From Thereva unica (taxonomy: Eukaryota; Arthropoda; Insecta; Diptera; Therevidae): a stretch of DNA of 64,000 nt. Below the pieces are notes generated by a model. The model did no database searches and was not told the DNA's origin. It worked only from the letters and a program-made list of their open reading frames with translations. Positions within the stretch are counted from its first letter, which is position 1, and every line of letters begins with the position of its first letter. This document shows positions 12,147 through 24,129 of the stretch, in pieces. The stretch lies in NCBI GenBank assembly GCA_949987705.1, contig CATLJY010000214.1, forward strand, positions 1 through 64,000. Reading direction: 5' to 3'. The translations under genes and the position numbers were made by a program.

Positions 12147-13312
12147 TAGTGATGAGCAAACGCAAGAACAAGACAAGACTAATCTAGTCTTGTTCTTGTC
12201 TTGTTCTTGTTTAGTCTGTCTTGTTCTTGTTCTTGCAAGCATAGCTAAGTCTTGTTCTTGTTCTTGTTCTTGCAAACATACCTAAGTCTTGTTCTTGTTC
12301 TTGCAAATATACCTAAAGCTTGTCCTTGTTCTTACTAAATGTGCAAGGCCAAGACAAGGCAAGACAAAACTGCAAGGCCAAGGTATTTTCTCGCATGTAG
12401 TAGGTATTGTATGTTGATTTTATAAAATGGTTATTGAAAAAAACCTAGACTTTAATAAAAAAATTATATCCAAACAACAAAATGCAAAAAATTGATTTTA
12501 AAACTATTATAATTTTAGCGTCAATCAGTCAGCGTCAAAAGTTTGTATACACCGAAAATTTACTACCTTTGAGGTGAGAATTCCACATGGCTTTTTTATT
12601 AAACAAATCAGTTTCACGACTGCTCTTGGTGACGTTATTATGTTTGCGCCCCTGAAAAATTACATAAAATTCATATGGGAACAAGTTAGGCGTAGACATT
12701 TTTCTGTCAAGTGTGTAAACAACAAATTACAACGGAAATATTTTGAAGCAAAAGTAAACCAGTATTATACCCATAACTTATTATAAAAAATTAGGTTGTT
12801 CAAGTATGATTCATTAAAGAAGAAATGTCGTGTATGGGCAAAAAAAATTATTAAATCCCTTTGCAGCAATACAAAAACTGACCCACGCTCCTGTCGTTCT
12901 TACGATGCGATGTAACCAATGTGGAGGCCTTGAAAATATATTACATACATTGAGAAAAGTCCGAGTTTCCTTGCCATCCAAAAAGCAAAAGAGGTTACTC
13001 AAAAAATAATTTTTTAGAGCATTTTTTCTTTTCTAATAAACTACTTGAACTACTGAATACTGACATCTAAGGTTTGATTTTGCTTCAAAATTTTTGCGGT
13101 TTCTCACCTAGAAAATGTTTTTAATAGAATGAATTTAGGTGGAATTTTTGCAAGAATCTTGCAAGAAATCTTGCTCTGGGTCTTGTTCTTGCACAGTTAG
13201 TCTTGTTCTTGTTCTTGCAAGCATAACTAAGTCTTGTTCTTGTTCTTGTTCTTGCAAAATGTGCAAGAACAAGACAAGACTGCAAGAACAAGATCACTTT
13301 TGCTCATCACTA
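12147..13312. mobile_element. Non-autonomous hAT-like element (1166 bp)
   Basis: The terminal inverted repeats begin TAGTGATGAGCAAA at both ends, and the 8-bp direct repeat GTTCTTAA lies immediately outside (12139-12146 and 13313-13320). An 8-bp duplication with a TAGTGATG-like end is characteristic of hAT transposons. Both arms are extended by degenerate CTTGTT/AACAAG simple repeats, about 12,160-12,380 on the left and 13,145-13,300 on the right, so a single strand could fold back. The middle (about 12,400-13,140) is A/T-rich and codes for no hAT transposase; it contains AGCGTCAAAAGTTTGTATAC near 12,531, which resembles a mariner-type end, but I found no partner. Mobilisation would need a transposase from elsewhere. 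Confidence 0.82.
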
Positions 13313-16300
13313 GTTCTTAATACCACCCTTAATAAGTGTGCAAAAATTCAGCGGGGTCTAAAACCTCTAACTATTTGTTCCAAAATAATCATTTCTAGGG
13401 GTGGTTTAAGGGTGTCTCTAGGGGATGTTATGAACTTGAAATTTTTTGTGGTAGTTCCTAATACCACCCTTAATAAGTATGCAAAAATGCAGCGGGGTCT
13501 AAAGCCTCTAAGTATTTGTTCCAAAATAATCAGTTCTAGGGGGTGGTTTAAGGGTGACACCCGGGGATGTTATGAACTTGAAATTTTTTGTGGTAGTTCT
13601 TAATACCATCCTTAATAAGTGAGCAAAAATGCAGCAGGGTCTAGAGCCTCTAACTATTTTTCTCAAAATAATCATTTCTGGGGGGTGGTTTAAGGGTGTC
13701 ACCCGGGGATGTTATGAACTTGAAATTTTTTGTGGTAGTTCTTAATACCACCCTTAATAAGTGTGCAAAAATGCAGCGGGGCTAAAGCCTCTAACTAATT
13801 GTTCCAAAATAATCATTTCTAGGGGGTGGTTTAAGAGTGTCACCCGGGGATGTTATATACTTGAAATTTTTTGTGGTTGTTCCTAATATCATCCTTAATA
13901 AATATGCAAAAATGCAGCGGGGTCTAAAGCCTCTAACTATTTGTTCCAAAATAGTCATTTCTAGTGGGTGGTTTAAGGGTGTCACCCGGGGATGTTATGA
14001 ACTTGAAATTTTTTGTGGCAGTTCCTAATGCCACCCTTAATAGGAGTGCAAAAATGCAGCGGGGTCTAAGCCTCTAACTATTTTTCTCAAAATATTCATT
14101 TCTAGGGGGTGGTTTAAGGATGTCACCCGGGGATGTTATGAACTTGAAATTTTTTGTGGCAGTTCCTAATACCACCCTTAATAAGTATGCAAAAATGCAG
14201 CGGGGTCTAAAGCCTCTAACTATTTGTTCCAAAATTATCATTTCTAGGGGGTGGTTTAACGGTGTCACCCGGGGATATTATGAACTTGAAATTTTTTGTG
14301 GTAGTTCCTAATACCACCCTTAATAAGTATGCAAAAATGCAGCGGGGTATATTTGTTCCAAAATAATTATTTCTAGGGGGTGGTTTAAGGGTGTCACCCG
14401 GGGATGTTATAAACTTGAAATTTTTTGTGGTAGTTCCTAATACCACCCTTAATAAGTATGCAAAAATGCAGTGGGGTCTAAAGCCTATAACTATTTGTTT
14501 TGAAATAATCATTTCTAGGGGGTGGTTTAAGAGTGTCACCCGGGGATGTTATATACTTGAAATTTTTTGTGGTTGTTCCTAATACCATCCTTAATAAATA
14601 TGCAAAAATGCAGCGGGGTCTAAAGCCTCTAACTATTTGTTCCAAAATAGTCATTTCTAGTGGGTGGTTTAAGGGTGTCACCCGGGGATGTTATGAACTT
14701 GAAATTTTTTGTGGCAGTTCCTAATGCCACCCTTAATAGGAGTGCAAAAATGCAGCGGGGTCTAAGCCTCTAACTATTTTTCTCAAAATATTCATTTCTA
14801 GGGGGTGGTTTAAGGATGTCACCCGGGGATGTTATGAACTTGAAATTTTTTGTGGCAGTTCCTAATACCACCCTTAATAAGTATGCAAAAATGCAGCGGG
14901 GTCTAAAGCCTCTAACTATTTGTTCCAAAATTATCATTTCTAGGGGGTGGTTTAACGGTGTCACCCGGGGATATTATGAACTTGAAATTTTTTGTGGTAG
15001 TTCCTAATACCACCCTTAATAAGTATGCAAAAATGCAGCGGGGTATATTTGTTCCAAAATAATTATTTCTAGGGGTGGTTTAAGGGTGTCACCCGGGGAT
15101 GTTATGAACTTGAAATTTTTTGTGGTAGTTCCTAATACCACCCTTAATAAGTATGCAAAAATGCAGTGGGGTCTAAAGCCTATAACTATTTGTTTTGAAA
15201 TAATCATTTCTAGGGGGTGGTTTAAGGGTGTCACCCGGGGATGCTATGAACTTGAAATTTTTTGTGGCAGTTCCTAATGCCACCCTTAATCGGAGTGCAA
15301 AAATGCAGCGGGGTCTAAAGCCTCTAACTATTTGTTCCAAAATAACCATTTCTAGGGGGTGGTTTAAGGGTGTCACCCGGGGATGTTATGAACTTGACAT
15401 TTTTTGTGGCAGTTCCTAATACCACCCTTAATAAGTATCAAAAATGCAGCTGGGTCTAAAGCCTCTAACTATTTGTTCCAAAATAATCATTTCTAGGGGT
15501 GGTTTAAGGGTGTCACCCGGGGATGTTATGAACTTGAAATTTTTTGTGGTAGTTTCTAATACCACCCTTAATAAGTATGCAAAAATGCAGCGGGGTCTAA
15601 AGCCTCTAAGTATTTGTTCCAAAATAATCATTCCTAGGAGGTGGTTTAAGGGTGTCACCCGCGGATGTTATGAACTTGAAATTTTTTGTGGTAGTTCCTA
15701 ATACCACCCTTAATAAGTATGCAAAAATTCAGTGGGGTCTAAAGCCTATAACTATTTGTTTTGAAATAATCATTTCTAGGGGGTGGTTTAAGAGTGTCAC
15801 CCGGGGATGTTATATACTTGAAATTTTTTGTGGTTGTTCCTAATACCATCCTTAATAAATATGCAAAAATGCAGCGGGGTCTAAAGCCTCTAACTATTTG
15901 TTCCAAAATAGTCATTTCTAGTGGGTGGTTTAAGGGTGTCACCCGGGGATGTTATGAACTTGAAATTTTTTGTGGCAGTTCCTAATGCCACCCTTAATAG
16001 GAGTGCAAAAATGCAGCGGGGTCTAAGCCTCTAACTATTTTTCTCAAAATATTCATTTCTAGGGGGTGGTTTAAGGATGTCACCCGGGGATGTTATGAAC
16101 TTGAAATTTTTTGTGGCAGTTCCTAATACCACCCTTAATAAGTATGCAAAAATGCAGCGGGGTCTAAAGCCTCTAACTATTTGTTCCAAAATTATCATTT
16201 CTAGGGTGTGGTTTAAGGGTGTCACCCGGGGATGTTATGAGCTTGAAATTTTTTGTGTTTGTTCCTAATACCATCCTTAATAAATATGCAAAAATGCAGC

Positions 16301-19111
16301 GGGGTCTAAAGCCTCTAACTATTTGTTCCAAAATAATCAGTTCTAGGGGGTGGTTTAAGGGTGTCACCCGGGGATGTTATGAACATGAAATTTTTTGTGG
16401 TAGTTCTTAATACCATCCTTAATAAGTATGCAAAAATGCAGCAGGGTCTAAAGCCTCTAACTATTTTTCTCAAAATAATCATTTCTGGGGGGTGGTTTAA
16501 AAGTGTAACCCGGGGATGTTATGAACTTGAAATTTTTTGTGGTAGTTCTTAATACCACCTTTAATAAGTGTGCAAAAATGCAGCGGGGTCTAAAACCTCT
16601 AACTATTTGTCTCAAAATAATCATTTCTAGGGGGTGGTTTAAGGGTGTCACCCGGGGATGTTATGAACTTGAAATTTTTTGTGGCAGTTCCTAAAGCCAC
16701 CCTCAATAAGTGTGCAAAAATGCAGTGGGGTCTAAAGCCTCTAACAATTTGTTCCAAAATAATCATTTCTAGGGGGTGGTATAAGGGTGTCACCCGGGGA
16801 TGTTATGATCTTGAAATTTTTTGTGGTAGTTCCTAATACCACCCTTAATAAGTATGCAAAAATGCAGCGGGGCTAAAGCCTCTAACTATTTGTTCCAAAA
16901 TAATCATTTCTAGGGGGCGGTTTAAGGGTGTCACCCGGGGATGCTATGAACTTGAAATTTTTTGTGGTAGTTCCTAATATCAAGTAGTATATAAGTATCA
17001 AAAATGCAGCGGGGTCTAAAGCCTCTAACTATTTGTTCCAAAATAATCATTTCTAGGGGTGGTTTAAGGGTGTCACCCGGGGATGTTATGAACTTGAAAT
17101 TTTTTGTGGTAGTTCCTAATACCACCCTTAATAAGTATGCAAAAATACAGCTGGGTCTAAAGCCTCTAACTATTTTTCTCAAAATATTCATTTCTAGGGG
17201 GTGGTTTAAGGGTGTCACCCGGGGATGTTATGAACTTGTAATTTTTTGTGGCAGTTCCTAATACCACCCTTAATAAGTATGCAAAAATGCAGCGGGGTCT
17301 AAAGCCTCTAACTATTTGTTCTAAAATAATCTTTTCTAGAGGGAGGTTTAACGGTGTCACCCGGGGATGTTATGAACTTGACATTTTTTGTGGTAGTTCC
17401 TACTACCACCCTTAATAAGTATGCAAAAATGCAGCGGGGTCTAAAGCCTCTAACTATTTGTTCCAAAATAATTATTTCTAGGGGGTGGTTTAAGGGTGTC
17501 ACCCGCGGATGTTATGAACTTGAAATTTTTTGTGGTAGTTCTTAATACCACCCTTAATAAGTATGCAAAAATGCAGCGGGGTCTAAAGCCTATAACTATT
17601 TGTTTTAAAATAATCATTTCTAGGGGGTGGTTTAAGGGTGTCACCCGGGGATGTTATGAACTTGAAATTTTTTGTGGTAGTTCCTAATACCACCCTTAAT
17701 AAGTATCAAAAATTCAGCGGAGTCTAAAGCCTCTAACTATTTGTTCCAAAATAATCATTTCTAGGGTTGGTTTAAGGGTGTCACCCGGGGATGTTATGAA
17801 CTTGAAATTTTTTGTGGTAGTTCCTAATACCACACTTAATAAGTATGCAAAAATGCAGCGGGGTCTAAAGCCTCTAACTATTTGTTCCAAAATAATCATT
17901 TCTATGGTGTGGTTTAAGGGTGTAACCCGGGGATGTTATGAACTTGAAATTTTTTGTGGCAGTTCCTAATGCCACCGTTAATAGCAGTGCAAAAATGCGG
18001 CGGGGTGTAAAGCCTCTAACTATTTGTTCCAAAATAATCATTTCTAGGGGTGGTTTAAGGGTGTCACCCGGGGATGTTATGAACTTGAAATTTTTTGTGG
18101 TAGTTCCTAATACCACCCTTAATAAGTATGCAAAAATGCAGCTGGGTCTAAAGCCTCTAACTATTTGTTCCAAAATAATCATTTCTAGGGTGTGGTTTAA
18201 GGGTGTCACCCGGGGATGTTATGAACTTGAAGTTTTTTGTGGCAGTTCCTAATGCCACCCTTAATAGGAGTGCAAAAATGCAGCGGGGTCTAAAGCCTCT
18301 AACTATTTTTCTCAAAATATTCATTTCTAGGGGGTGGTTTAAGGGTGTCACCCGGGGATGTTATGAACATGACATTTTTTGTGGCAGTTCCTAATACCAC
18401 CCTTAATAAGTATGCAAAAATGCAGCGGGGTCTAAAGCCTCTAACTATTTGTTCTAAAATAATCATTTCTAGGGGGAGGTTTAACGGTGTCACCCGGGGA
18501 TGTTATGAACTTGAAATTTTTTGTGGTAGTTCCTAATACCACCCTTAATAAGTATGCAAAAATGCAGCGGGGTCTAAAGCCTCTAACTATTTGTTCCAAA
18601 ATAATTATTTCTAGGGGGTGGTTTAAGGGTGTCACCCGCGGATGTTATGAACTTGAAATTTTTTGTGGTAGTTCTTAATACCACCCTTAATAAGTATGCA
18701 AAAATGCAGCGGGGTGTAAAGCCTATAACTATTTGTTTTAAAATAATCATTTCTAGGGGGTGGTTTAAGGGTGTCACCCGGGGATGTTATGAACTTGAAA
18801 TTTTTTGTGGTAGTTCCTAATACCACCCTTAATAAGTATGCAAAAATGCAGCGGGGTCTAAAGCCTCTAACTATTTGTTCCAAAATAATCATTTCTATGG
18901 TGTGGTTTAAGGGTGTCACCCGGGGATGTTATGAACTTGACATTTTTTGTGGCAGTTCCTAATGCCACCCTTAATAGGAGTGCAACAATGCAGCGGGGTC
19001 TAAAGCCTCTAACTATTTGTTCCAAAATAATCATTTCTAGGGGGTGGTTTAAAGGTGTCACCCGTTGATGTTATGAACTTGAAATTTTTTGTGGCAGTTC
19101 CTAATACCACC
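13313..19111. repeat. 142-bp satellite array, segment 4
   Basis: About 41 monomers of the 142-bp satellite. A block near 14,074-14,724 recurs 696 bases earlier or later, and again 1261 bases on, including a shortened monomer in which CAGCGGGGTATATTTGTTCC replaces the usual sequence (14,341 and 15,036). The rare variant ATATCAAGTAGTATATAAG occurs at 16,977 and marks longer-range duplications. The segment ends with AGTTCCTAATACCACC, repeated on the other side of the next insert. Confidence 0.96.
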
Positions 19112-20363
19112 GGTGCCGTGAAACTGGAACAGCCATTTTTGCACAATCAAAAACGAATTGTATGATTAATTAGTACTAAATAATTACTAATTAATTACCG
19201 TAAAAAATTTTTTTTTACCCAATTAGTTTAAAAAATAATAGTGGTTGTGCTAGCTTCATTGTGAAGCTAGCCCAATTCATTTAATTAACCTTTTATTTCG
19301 ATTAAACAATAGTACTAATTTATTACTATCGACATTCGTTAAATAATAATTTATTACTACATTTGTTTATTTGCTATGAACAAAATTGAAATTGTAAGAA
19401 TTATCTCTTCAGTACAAAATTTGCCTCCCTCGAAAAATGTAAGAATTATCTCTTCAGCACAAAATTCACCTGCCTCGTAAAATGTAAGAATTGTCTCTTT
19501 AGTAAATTCACTCCTTCAAAAATGTAAGAGATTTCTCTCCAGTTCGTATTTACAATCTCACCACGGCTCGGCTTAAATTGGATATTTGACTGCGGGAAAA
19601 ACAGTAAGAAAATATTTATGCAGTTCGTGTTTACAATCTCACCTCGCCGCAATTCGAATTGGATATATTATTGTCGCAAAAGAAATAAGAAAATGTTGTT
19701 CCAGTTCGTGTTTACAATCTCACCTCGGCGCAGTTCAGATTGGATATTTTGCTGCTGCAAAAGAAGTAAGAAATGCCTCTCTACTTCGTAATTTACAAAC
19801 GCACGATACACGCTCATATCCCAGTAGTACATTATTTTTGAACCGAGACATTTAAAAAAGTTGAGGCCTCAGTACAATTTACTATCGTGTACGGGACAAA
19901 TGAACTGCCTCTTGTAAGTCCGGCTCAACTCTACTTCACACTTTCAATTGCTGAATAAGTCATTTGCGCACGCATCTTGCATTAATGAAAGCGCCCTTAG
20001 TTTTTAATTACCGGCTTTCAATTTGAGTCGCCTTTTAACGGCATTAGACTAGGTGCCTGTTTAGACGGTTCGCTTCCAGGAGTGTTCTTCACAAACTTTG
20101 TGAGTGCAGGGCACTGACATATAGAATGGACTGCTTATGAGAAATTTTTCATGGCACCAATTTGTTCCATAGGCTAAAAACCTTTTTTCACTCCATGTAA
20201 ACACCGGAATCACTTTTGAAATTTACATTTTTTTAAATACGTACTTGAAACATTAAAACAACACAAATATTTTGTTTAAAAAAATTAATAAACACTATTT
20301 TCACTTTTTCACCTTTTAAAATGCCTTTTTTTCATTAATTTGCAAATTTTATGTGTATCTGAT
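18790..20363. repeat. Segmental duplication, copy 1 (pairs with about 22,556-24,129)
   Basis: This 1.57-kb stretch is repeated in direct orientation 3766 bases downstream. It includes about two satellite monomers and the left part of the unidentified insert. The constant offset shows no net length change. I counted about seven base differences by eye, so identity is roughly 99.5%. The right breakpoint (20,363) lies inside a nested transposon, so this was a DNA-level duplication and not a second insertion of an intact element. Confidence 0.88.
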
Positions 20364-20734
20364 TTAAGTTCTTAACGCCTGTCTTAGCAACTGACATTCT
20401 GTATGTCAAAATCCGGGGGCTTATGGGGAAAAGAGCAAAAGATATAAACATCACTATACCCGTCTATTTTTTTCTAATTGATTTTATTTCTGAGTGCTTC
20501 TATCAGTTTGGGGGCTTATGGATGAGCGAGCGACTATACCTTTTTGGTGCCATCGGTTTGTATGGGAATAATTGCTGATGAGCAGTCCATTATTATATGT
20601 CAGTGGTGCAGGGGAAGTGGGGACACTTCACCCTTCATCTTCAAATTTCGTGTTGATAGGTGGGCGCGACCTGTCTAAGCAGGTACCTAGTCTAATGCCG
20701 TTAAAAGGCGACTCAAATTGAAAGCCGGTAATTA
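20004..20734. mobile_element. Fold-back inverted-repeat element, TTAA-flanked, interrupted
   Basis: A long inverted repeat: 20,004-20,066 is nearly the exact reverse complement of the stretch ending at 20,734. The outer sequence is TTAATTACCGGCTTTC, with TTAGACTAGGT-like inner parts. With the nested 494-bp element removed, the host element is only about 230 bp. Both ends sit in TTAATTA, so the target duplication could be TTAA (piggyBac, Kolobok or Sola3 style) or TA (mariner style); the palindrome makes this undecidable here. It codes for nothing. Confidence 0.72.
20112..20605. mobile_element. Nested 494-bp inverted-repeat element with 8-bp duplication
   Basis: The ends begin CACTGACATATA on both strands and continue as imperfect inverted repeats containing ATGGACTGCT and, further in, GGCACCAA. 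The 8-bp direct repeat GTGCAGGG abuts both ends (20,104-20,111 and 20,606-20,613). No transposase is present. An 8-bp duplication fits hAT or P superfamilies; a CA start and a GC-rich target resemble P elements, but this is inference. It interrupts the fold-back element at 20,004-20,734 and is therefore younger than it. Confidence 0.8.
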
Positions 20735-20877
20735 ATCGAATGACCCTTGCATTGTCTCGTGTTTGAGTGAGAAATAAGAAACAAGACAATTTCATTTTGG
20801 TTTCTTGAGTAAACATATTTTTGATGAAGTTGGAAGACCAAACTGCAATATTTTGTGATGAAAATTCATAGATCAAT

Positions 20878-21858
20878 AGTTCCTAATACCACCCTTAATA
20901 AGTGTGCAAGAATTCAGCGGAGTCTAAAGTCTCTAACTATTTGTTCCAAAATAATCATTTCAAGGAGGTGGTTTAAGGGTGTCACCGGAGGATGTTATGA
21001 ACTTGAAATTTTTTGTGGTAGTTCCTAATACCACCCTTAATAAGTATGCAAAAATGCAGCGGGGTCTAAAGCCTCTAACTATTTGTTCCAAAATAATCAT
21101 TTCTAGGGTGTGGTTTAAGGGTGTCACCCGGGGATGTTATGAACTTGAAATTTTTTGTGGCAGTTCCTAATGCCACCGTTAATAGCAGTGCAAAAATGCG
21201 GCGGGGTGTAAAGCCTCTAACTATTTGTTCCAAAATAATCATTCCTAGGAGGTGGTTTAAGGGTGTCACCCGCGGATGTTATGAACTTGAAATTTTTTGT
21301 GGTAGGTCCTAATACCACCCTTAATAAGTATGCAAAAATGCAGCGGGGTCTAAAGCCTCTAACTATTTGTTCCAAAATAATCATTTCTAGGGGGTGGTTT
21401 AGAGGGTGTCACCCGGGGATGTTATGAACTTGAAATTTTTTGTGGCAATTCCTAATACCACCCTTAATAAGTGTGCAAAAATGCAGTGGGGTCTAAAGCC
21501 TCTAACTATTTGTTCCAAAATAATCATTTCTAGGGGGTATTTTAAGGGTGTCACCCGGGAATGTTATGAACTTGAAATTTTTTGTGGTAGTTCCTAATAC
21601 CACCGTTAATAAGTATGCAAAAATGCAGCGGGGCTAAAGCCGCTAACTATTTGTTCCAAAATAATCATTTCTAGGGGGTGGTTTAAGGGTGTCACCCGGG
21701 GATGTTAGGAACTTGAATTTTTTTGTGGTAATTCCTAATACCACCCTTAATAAGTATGCAAAAATGCAGCGGGGTCTAAAGCCTCTATTTGTCTCAAAAT
21801 AATCATTTCTAGGGGGTGGTTTAAGGGTGTCACCCGGGGATGTAATGAGCTTAAAATT
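20878..21858. repeat. 142-bp satellite array, segment 5
   Basis: About seven monomers of the 142-bp satellite. Variants include TCACCGGAGGATG at about 20,985 and ATGCGGCGGGGTGTAAAGCC at 21,196; the latter also occurs at 17,996, marking a shared block. Confidence 0.96.
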
Positions 21859-22422
21859 GAAGAGCGATATTCCAAAACGTACTAAGTCAATTTTTGTTTA
21901 ATTTTAATATTGTATTGCTTTCCAATCTATGACGTAGTAGTTATGCATTCACATAAACATTTATCACAAATCATACTCATTCCGATGTATAATGGGTCAT
22001 ACAAATGAATTTTCCATCAATTTCAATAGCTAGTGTTCATATTGAATTTTTTAATGTTTTTTTTATATTAAAAATAAAGATTTGAAAAATACTATTCTTT
22101 CTTTTGCTGGGCTGAACTTTCTGAGGACTGAAAACATTTACCATAGTATCATAATTTTACTATGAAATTTTATTTCAAAATGTACTAAGTAATTGACTTA
22201 GTACATTATGAAAATGTACCACCATAAATAAAACCATTTTTTTCATATAAAATGTAGCAAATTTATTTATATTTTTATAGATAATAGTTTCTTTTATCGG
22301 TTTTTTGAGAAAGGAAATAATATTACAGCCCTTTAGGCGAGAGTGAAAGTGATATTCAGTTTTTTTTTATTTCCCACTAATTACATCATAAGAACTTAGC
22401 ACGTTTTGGAATATCGCTCTTC
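21859..22422. mobile_element. 564-bp inverted-repeat element flanked by AATT
   Basis: The terminal inverted repeats are about 30 bp, starting GAAGAGCGATATTCC and running through AAAACGTACTAAGT, with one mismatch between ends. AATT lies on each side (21,855-21,858 and 22,423-22,426). The target AAAATTTTTT is palindromic, so the duplication could be 0, 2 or 4 bp. The motif AAAATGTACTAAGT recurs inside near 22,177, followed by its inverse TGACTTAGTACATT, giving a palindrome that copies the end motif. No transposase is encoded. A Sola-like or other 4-bp-duplication DNA transposon is possible; family unresolved. Confidence 0.8.
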
Positions 22423-22877
22423 AATTTTTTGTGGTGGTTCCTAATACCATCTTTAATAAGTATGCAAAAATGCAGCGGGGTCTAAAGCCTCTAAGTATTT
22501 TTCTCAAAATATTCATTTCTAGGGGGTGGTTTAAAGGTGTCACCCGGGGATGTTATGAACTAGAAATTTTTTGTGGTAGTTCCTAATACCACCCTTAATA
22601 AGTATGCAAAAATGCAGCGGGGTCTAAAGCCTCTAACTATTTGTTCCAAAATAATCATTTCTATGGTGTGGTTTAAGGGTGTCACCCGGGGATGTTATGA
22701 ACTTGACATTTTTTGTGGCAGTTCCTAATGCCACCCTTAATAGGAGTGCAACAATGCAGCGGGGTCTAAAGCCTCTAACTATTTGTTCCAAAATAATCAT
22801 TTCTAGGGGGTGGTTTAAGGGTGTCACCCGTTGATGTTATGAACTTGAAATTTTTTGTGGCAGTTCCTAATACCACC
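22423..22877. repeat. 142-bp satellite array, segment 6
   Basis: About three monomers of the 142-bp satellite. From about 22,556 the sequence is the start of the second copy of the 1.57-kb segmental duplication; the shared variant GTGCAACAATGCAGCGGGG (18,980 and 22,746) confirms the match. Confidence 0.95.
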
Positions 22878-24129
22878 GGTGCCGTGAAACTGGAACAGCC
22901 ATTTTTGCACAATCAAAAACGAATTGTATGATTAATTAGTACTAAATAATTACTAATTAATTACCGTAAAAAATTTTTTTTTACCCAATTAGTTTAAAAA
23001 ATAATAGTGGTTGTGCTAGCTTCATTGTGAAGCTAGCCCAATTCATTTAATTAACCTTTTATTTCGATTAAACAATAGTACTAATTTATTACTATCGACA
23101 TTCGTTAAATAATAATTTATTACTACATTTGTTTATTTGCTATGAACAAAATTGAAATTGTAAGAATTATCTCTTCAGTACAAAATTTGCCTCCCTCGAA
23201 AAATGTAAGAATTATCTCTTCAGCACAAAATTCACCTGCCTCGTAAAATGTAAGAATTGTCTCTTTAGTAAATTCACTCCTTCAAAAATGTAAGAGATTT
23301 CTCTCCAGTTCGTATTTACAATCTCACCATGGCTCGGCTTAAATTGGATATTTGACTGCGGGAAAAACAGTAAGAAAATATTTATGCAGTTCGTGTTTAC
23401 AATCTCACCTTGCCGCAATTCGAATTGGATATATTGTTGTCGCAAAAGAAATAAGAAAATGTTGTTCCAGTTCGTGTTTACAATCTCACCTCGGCGCAGT
23501 TCAGATTGGATATTTTGCTGCTGCAAAAGAAGTAAGAAATGCCTCTCTACTTCGTAATTTACAAACGCACGATACACGCTCATATCCCAGTAGTACATTA
23601 TTTTTGAACCGAGACATTTAAAAAAGTTGAGGCCTCAGTACAATTTACTATCGTGTACGGGACAAATGAACTGCCTCTTGTAAGTCCGGCTCAACTCTAC
23701 TTCACACTTTCAATTGCTGAATAAGTCATTTGCGCACGCATCTTGCATTAATGAAAGCGCCCGTAGTTTTTAATTACCGGCTTTCAATTTGAGTCGCCTT
23801 TTAACGGCATTAGACTAGGTGCCTGTTTAGACGGTTCGCTTCCAGGAGTGTTCTTCACAAACTTTGTGAGTGCAGGGCACTGACATATAGAATGGACTGC
23901 TTATGAGAAATTTTTCATGGCACCAATTTGTTCCATAGGCTAAAAACCTTTTTTCACTCCATGTAAACACCGGAATCACTTTTGAAATTTACATTTTTTT
24001 AAATACGTACTTGAAACATTAAAACAACACAAATATTTTGTTTAAAAAAATTAATATACACTATTTTCACTTTTTCACCTTTTAAAATGCCTTTTTTTCA
24101 TTAATTTGCAAATTTTATGTGTATCTGAT
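22556..24129. repeat. Segmental duplication, copy 2 (includes insert fragment 22,878-24,129)
   Basis: Direct repeat of about 18,790-20,363. It holds the left 1.25 kb of the unidentified insert, the left arm of the TTAA fold-back element and the left part of the 494-bp nested element, and then stops abruptly at GTGTATCTGAT, joined to satellite GGGATGTTATG at 24,130. Several of the few differences from copy 1 are C/T changes at CG sites, such as CCACGG versus CCATGG near 23,319. Since it carries the nested elements, it arose after both had inserted. Confidence 0.88.

Larger units (their letters stand above)
19112..20877. mobile_element. Unidentified insert with 16-bp flanking repeat and nested elements
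   Basis: Non-satellite DNA flanked by AGTTCCTAATACCACC on both sides (19,096-19,111 and 20,878-20,893). This could be a 16-bp target duplication, as made by LINE machinery, or an overlap of satellite phase. Once two nested elements are removed, about 1.03 kb remains. It has two groups of internal repeats: a roughly 50-bp unit starting GTAAGAATTATCTCTTCAG (19,395-19,530) and a roughly 78-bp unit starting CAGTTCGTGTTTACAATCTC (about 19,543, 19,621 and 19,701). I see no protein of known family, no long terminal repeat and no poly(A) tail. Class unknown. Confidence 0.55.

Noticed and set aside
12814..13002. Mariner-like transposase remnant inside the hAT-like element
   Set aside because: A possible mariner-type end is seen near 12,531, but no matching second end or transposase motif could be supported.
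19586..19855. 89-residue frame in the unidentified insert (repeated at 23,352)
   Set aside because: It is produced by the roughly 78-bp internal repeat (SSCLQSHL repeated) and has no known family; its duplication is explained by the segmental duplication.
18790..24129. The two 1.57-kb direct repeats as LTRs of one element
   Set aside because: The DNA between them is satellite and another insertion, the repeats include satellite monomers, and they lack TG...CA ends and target duplications.
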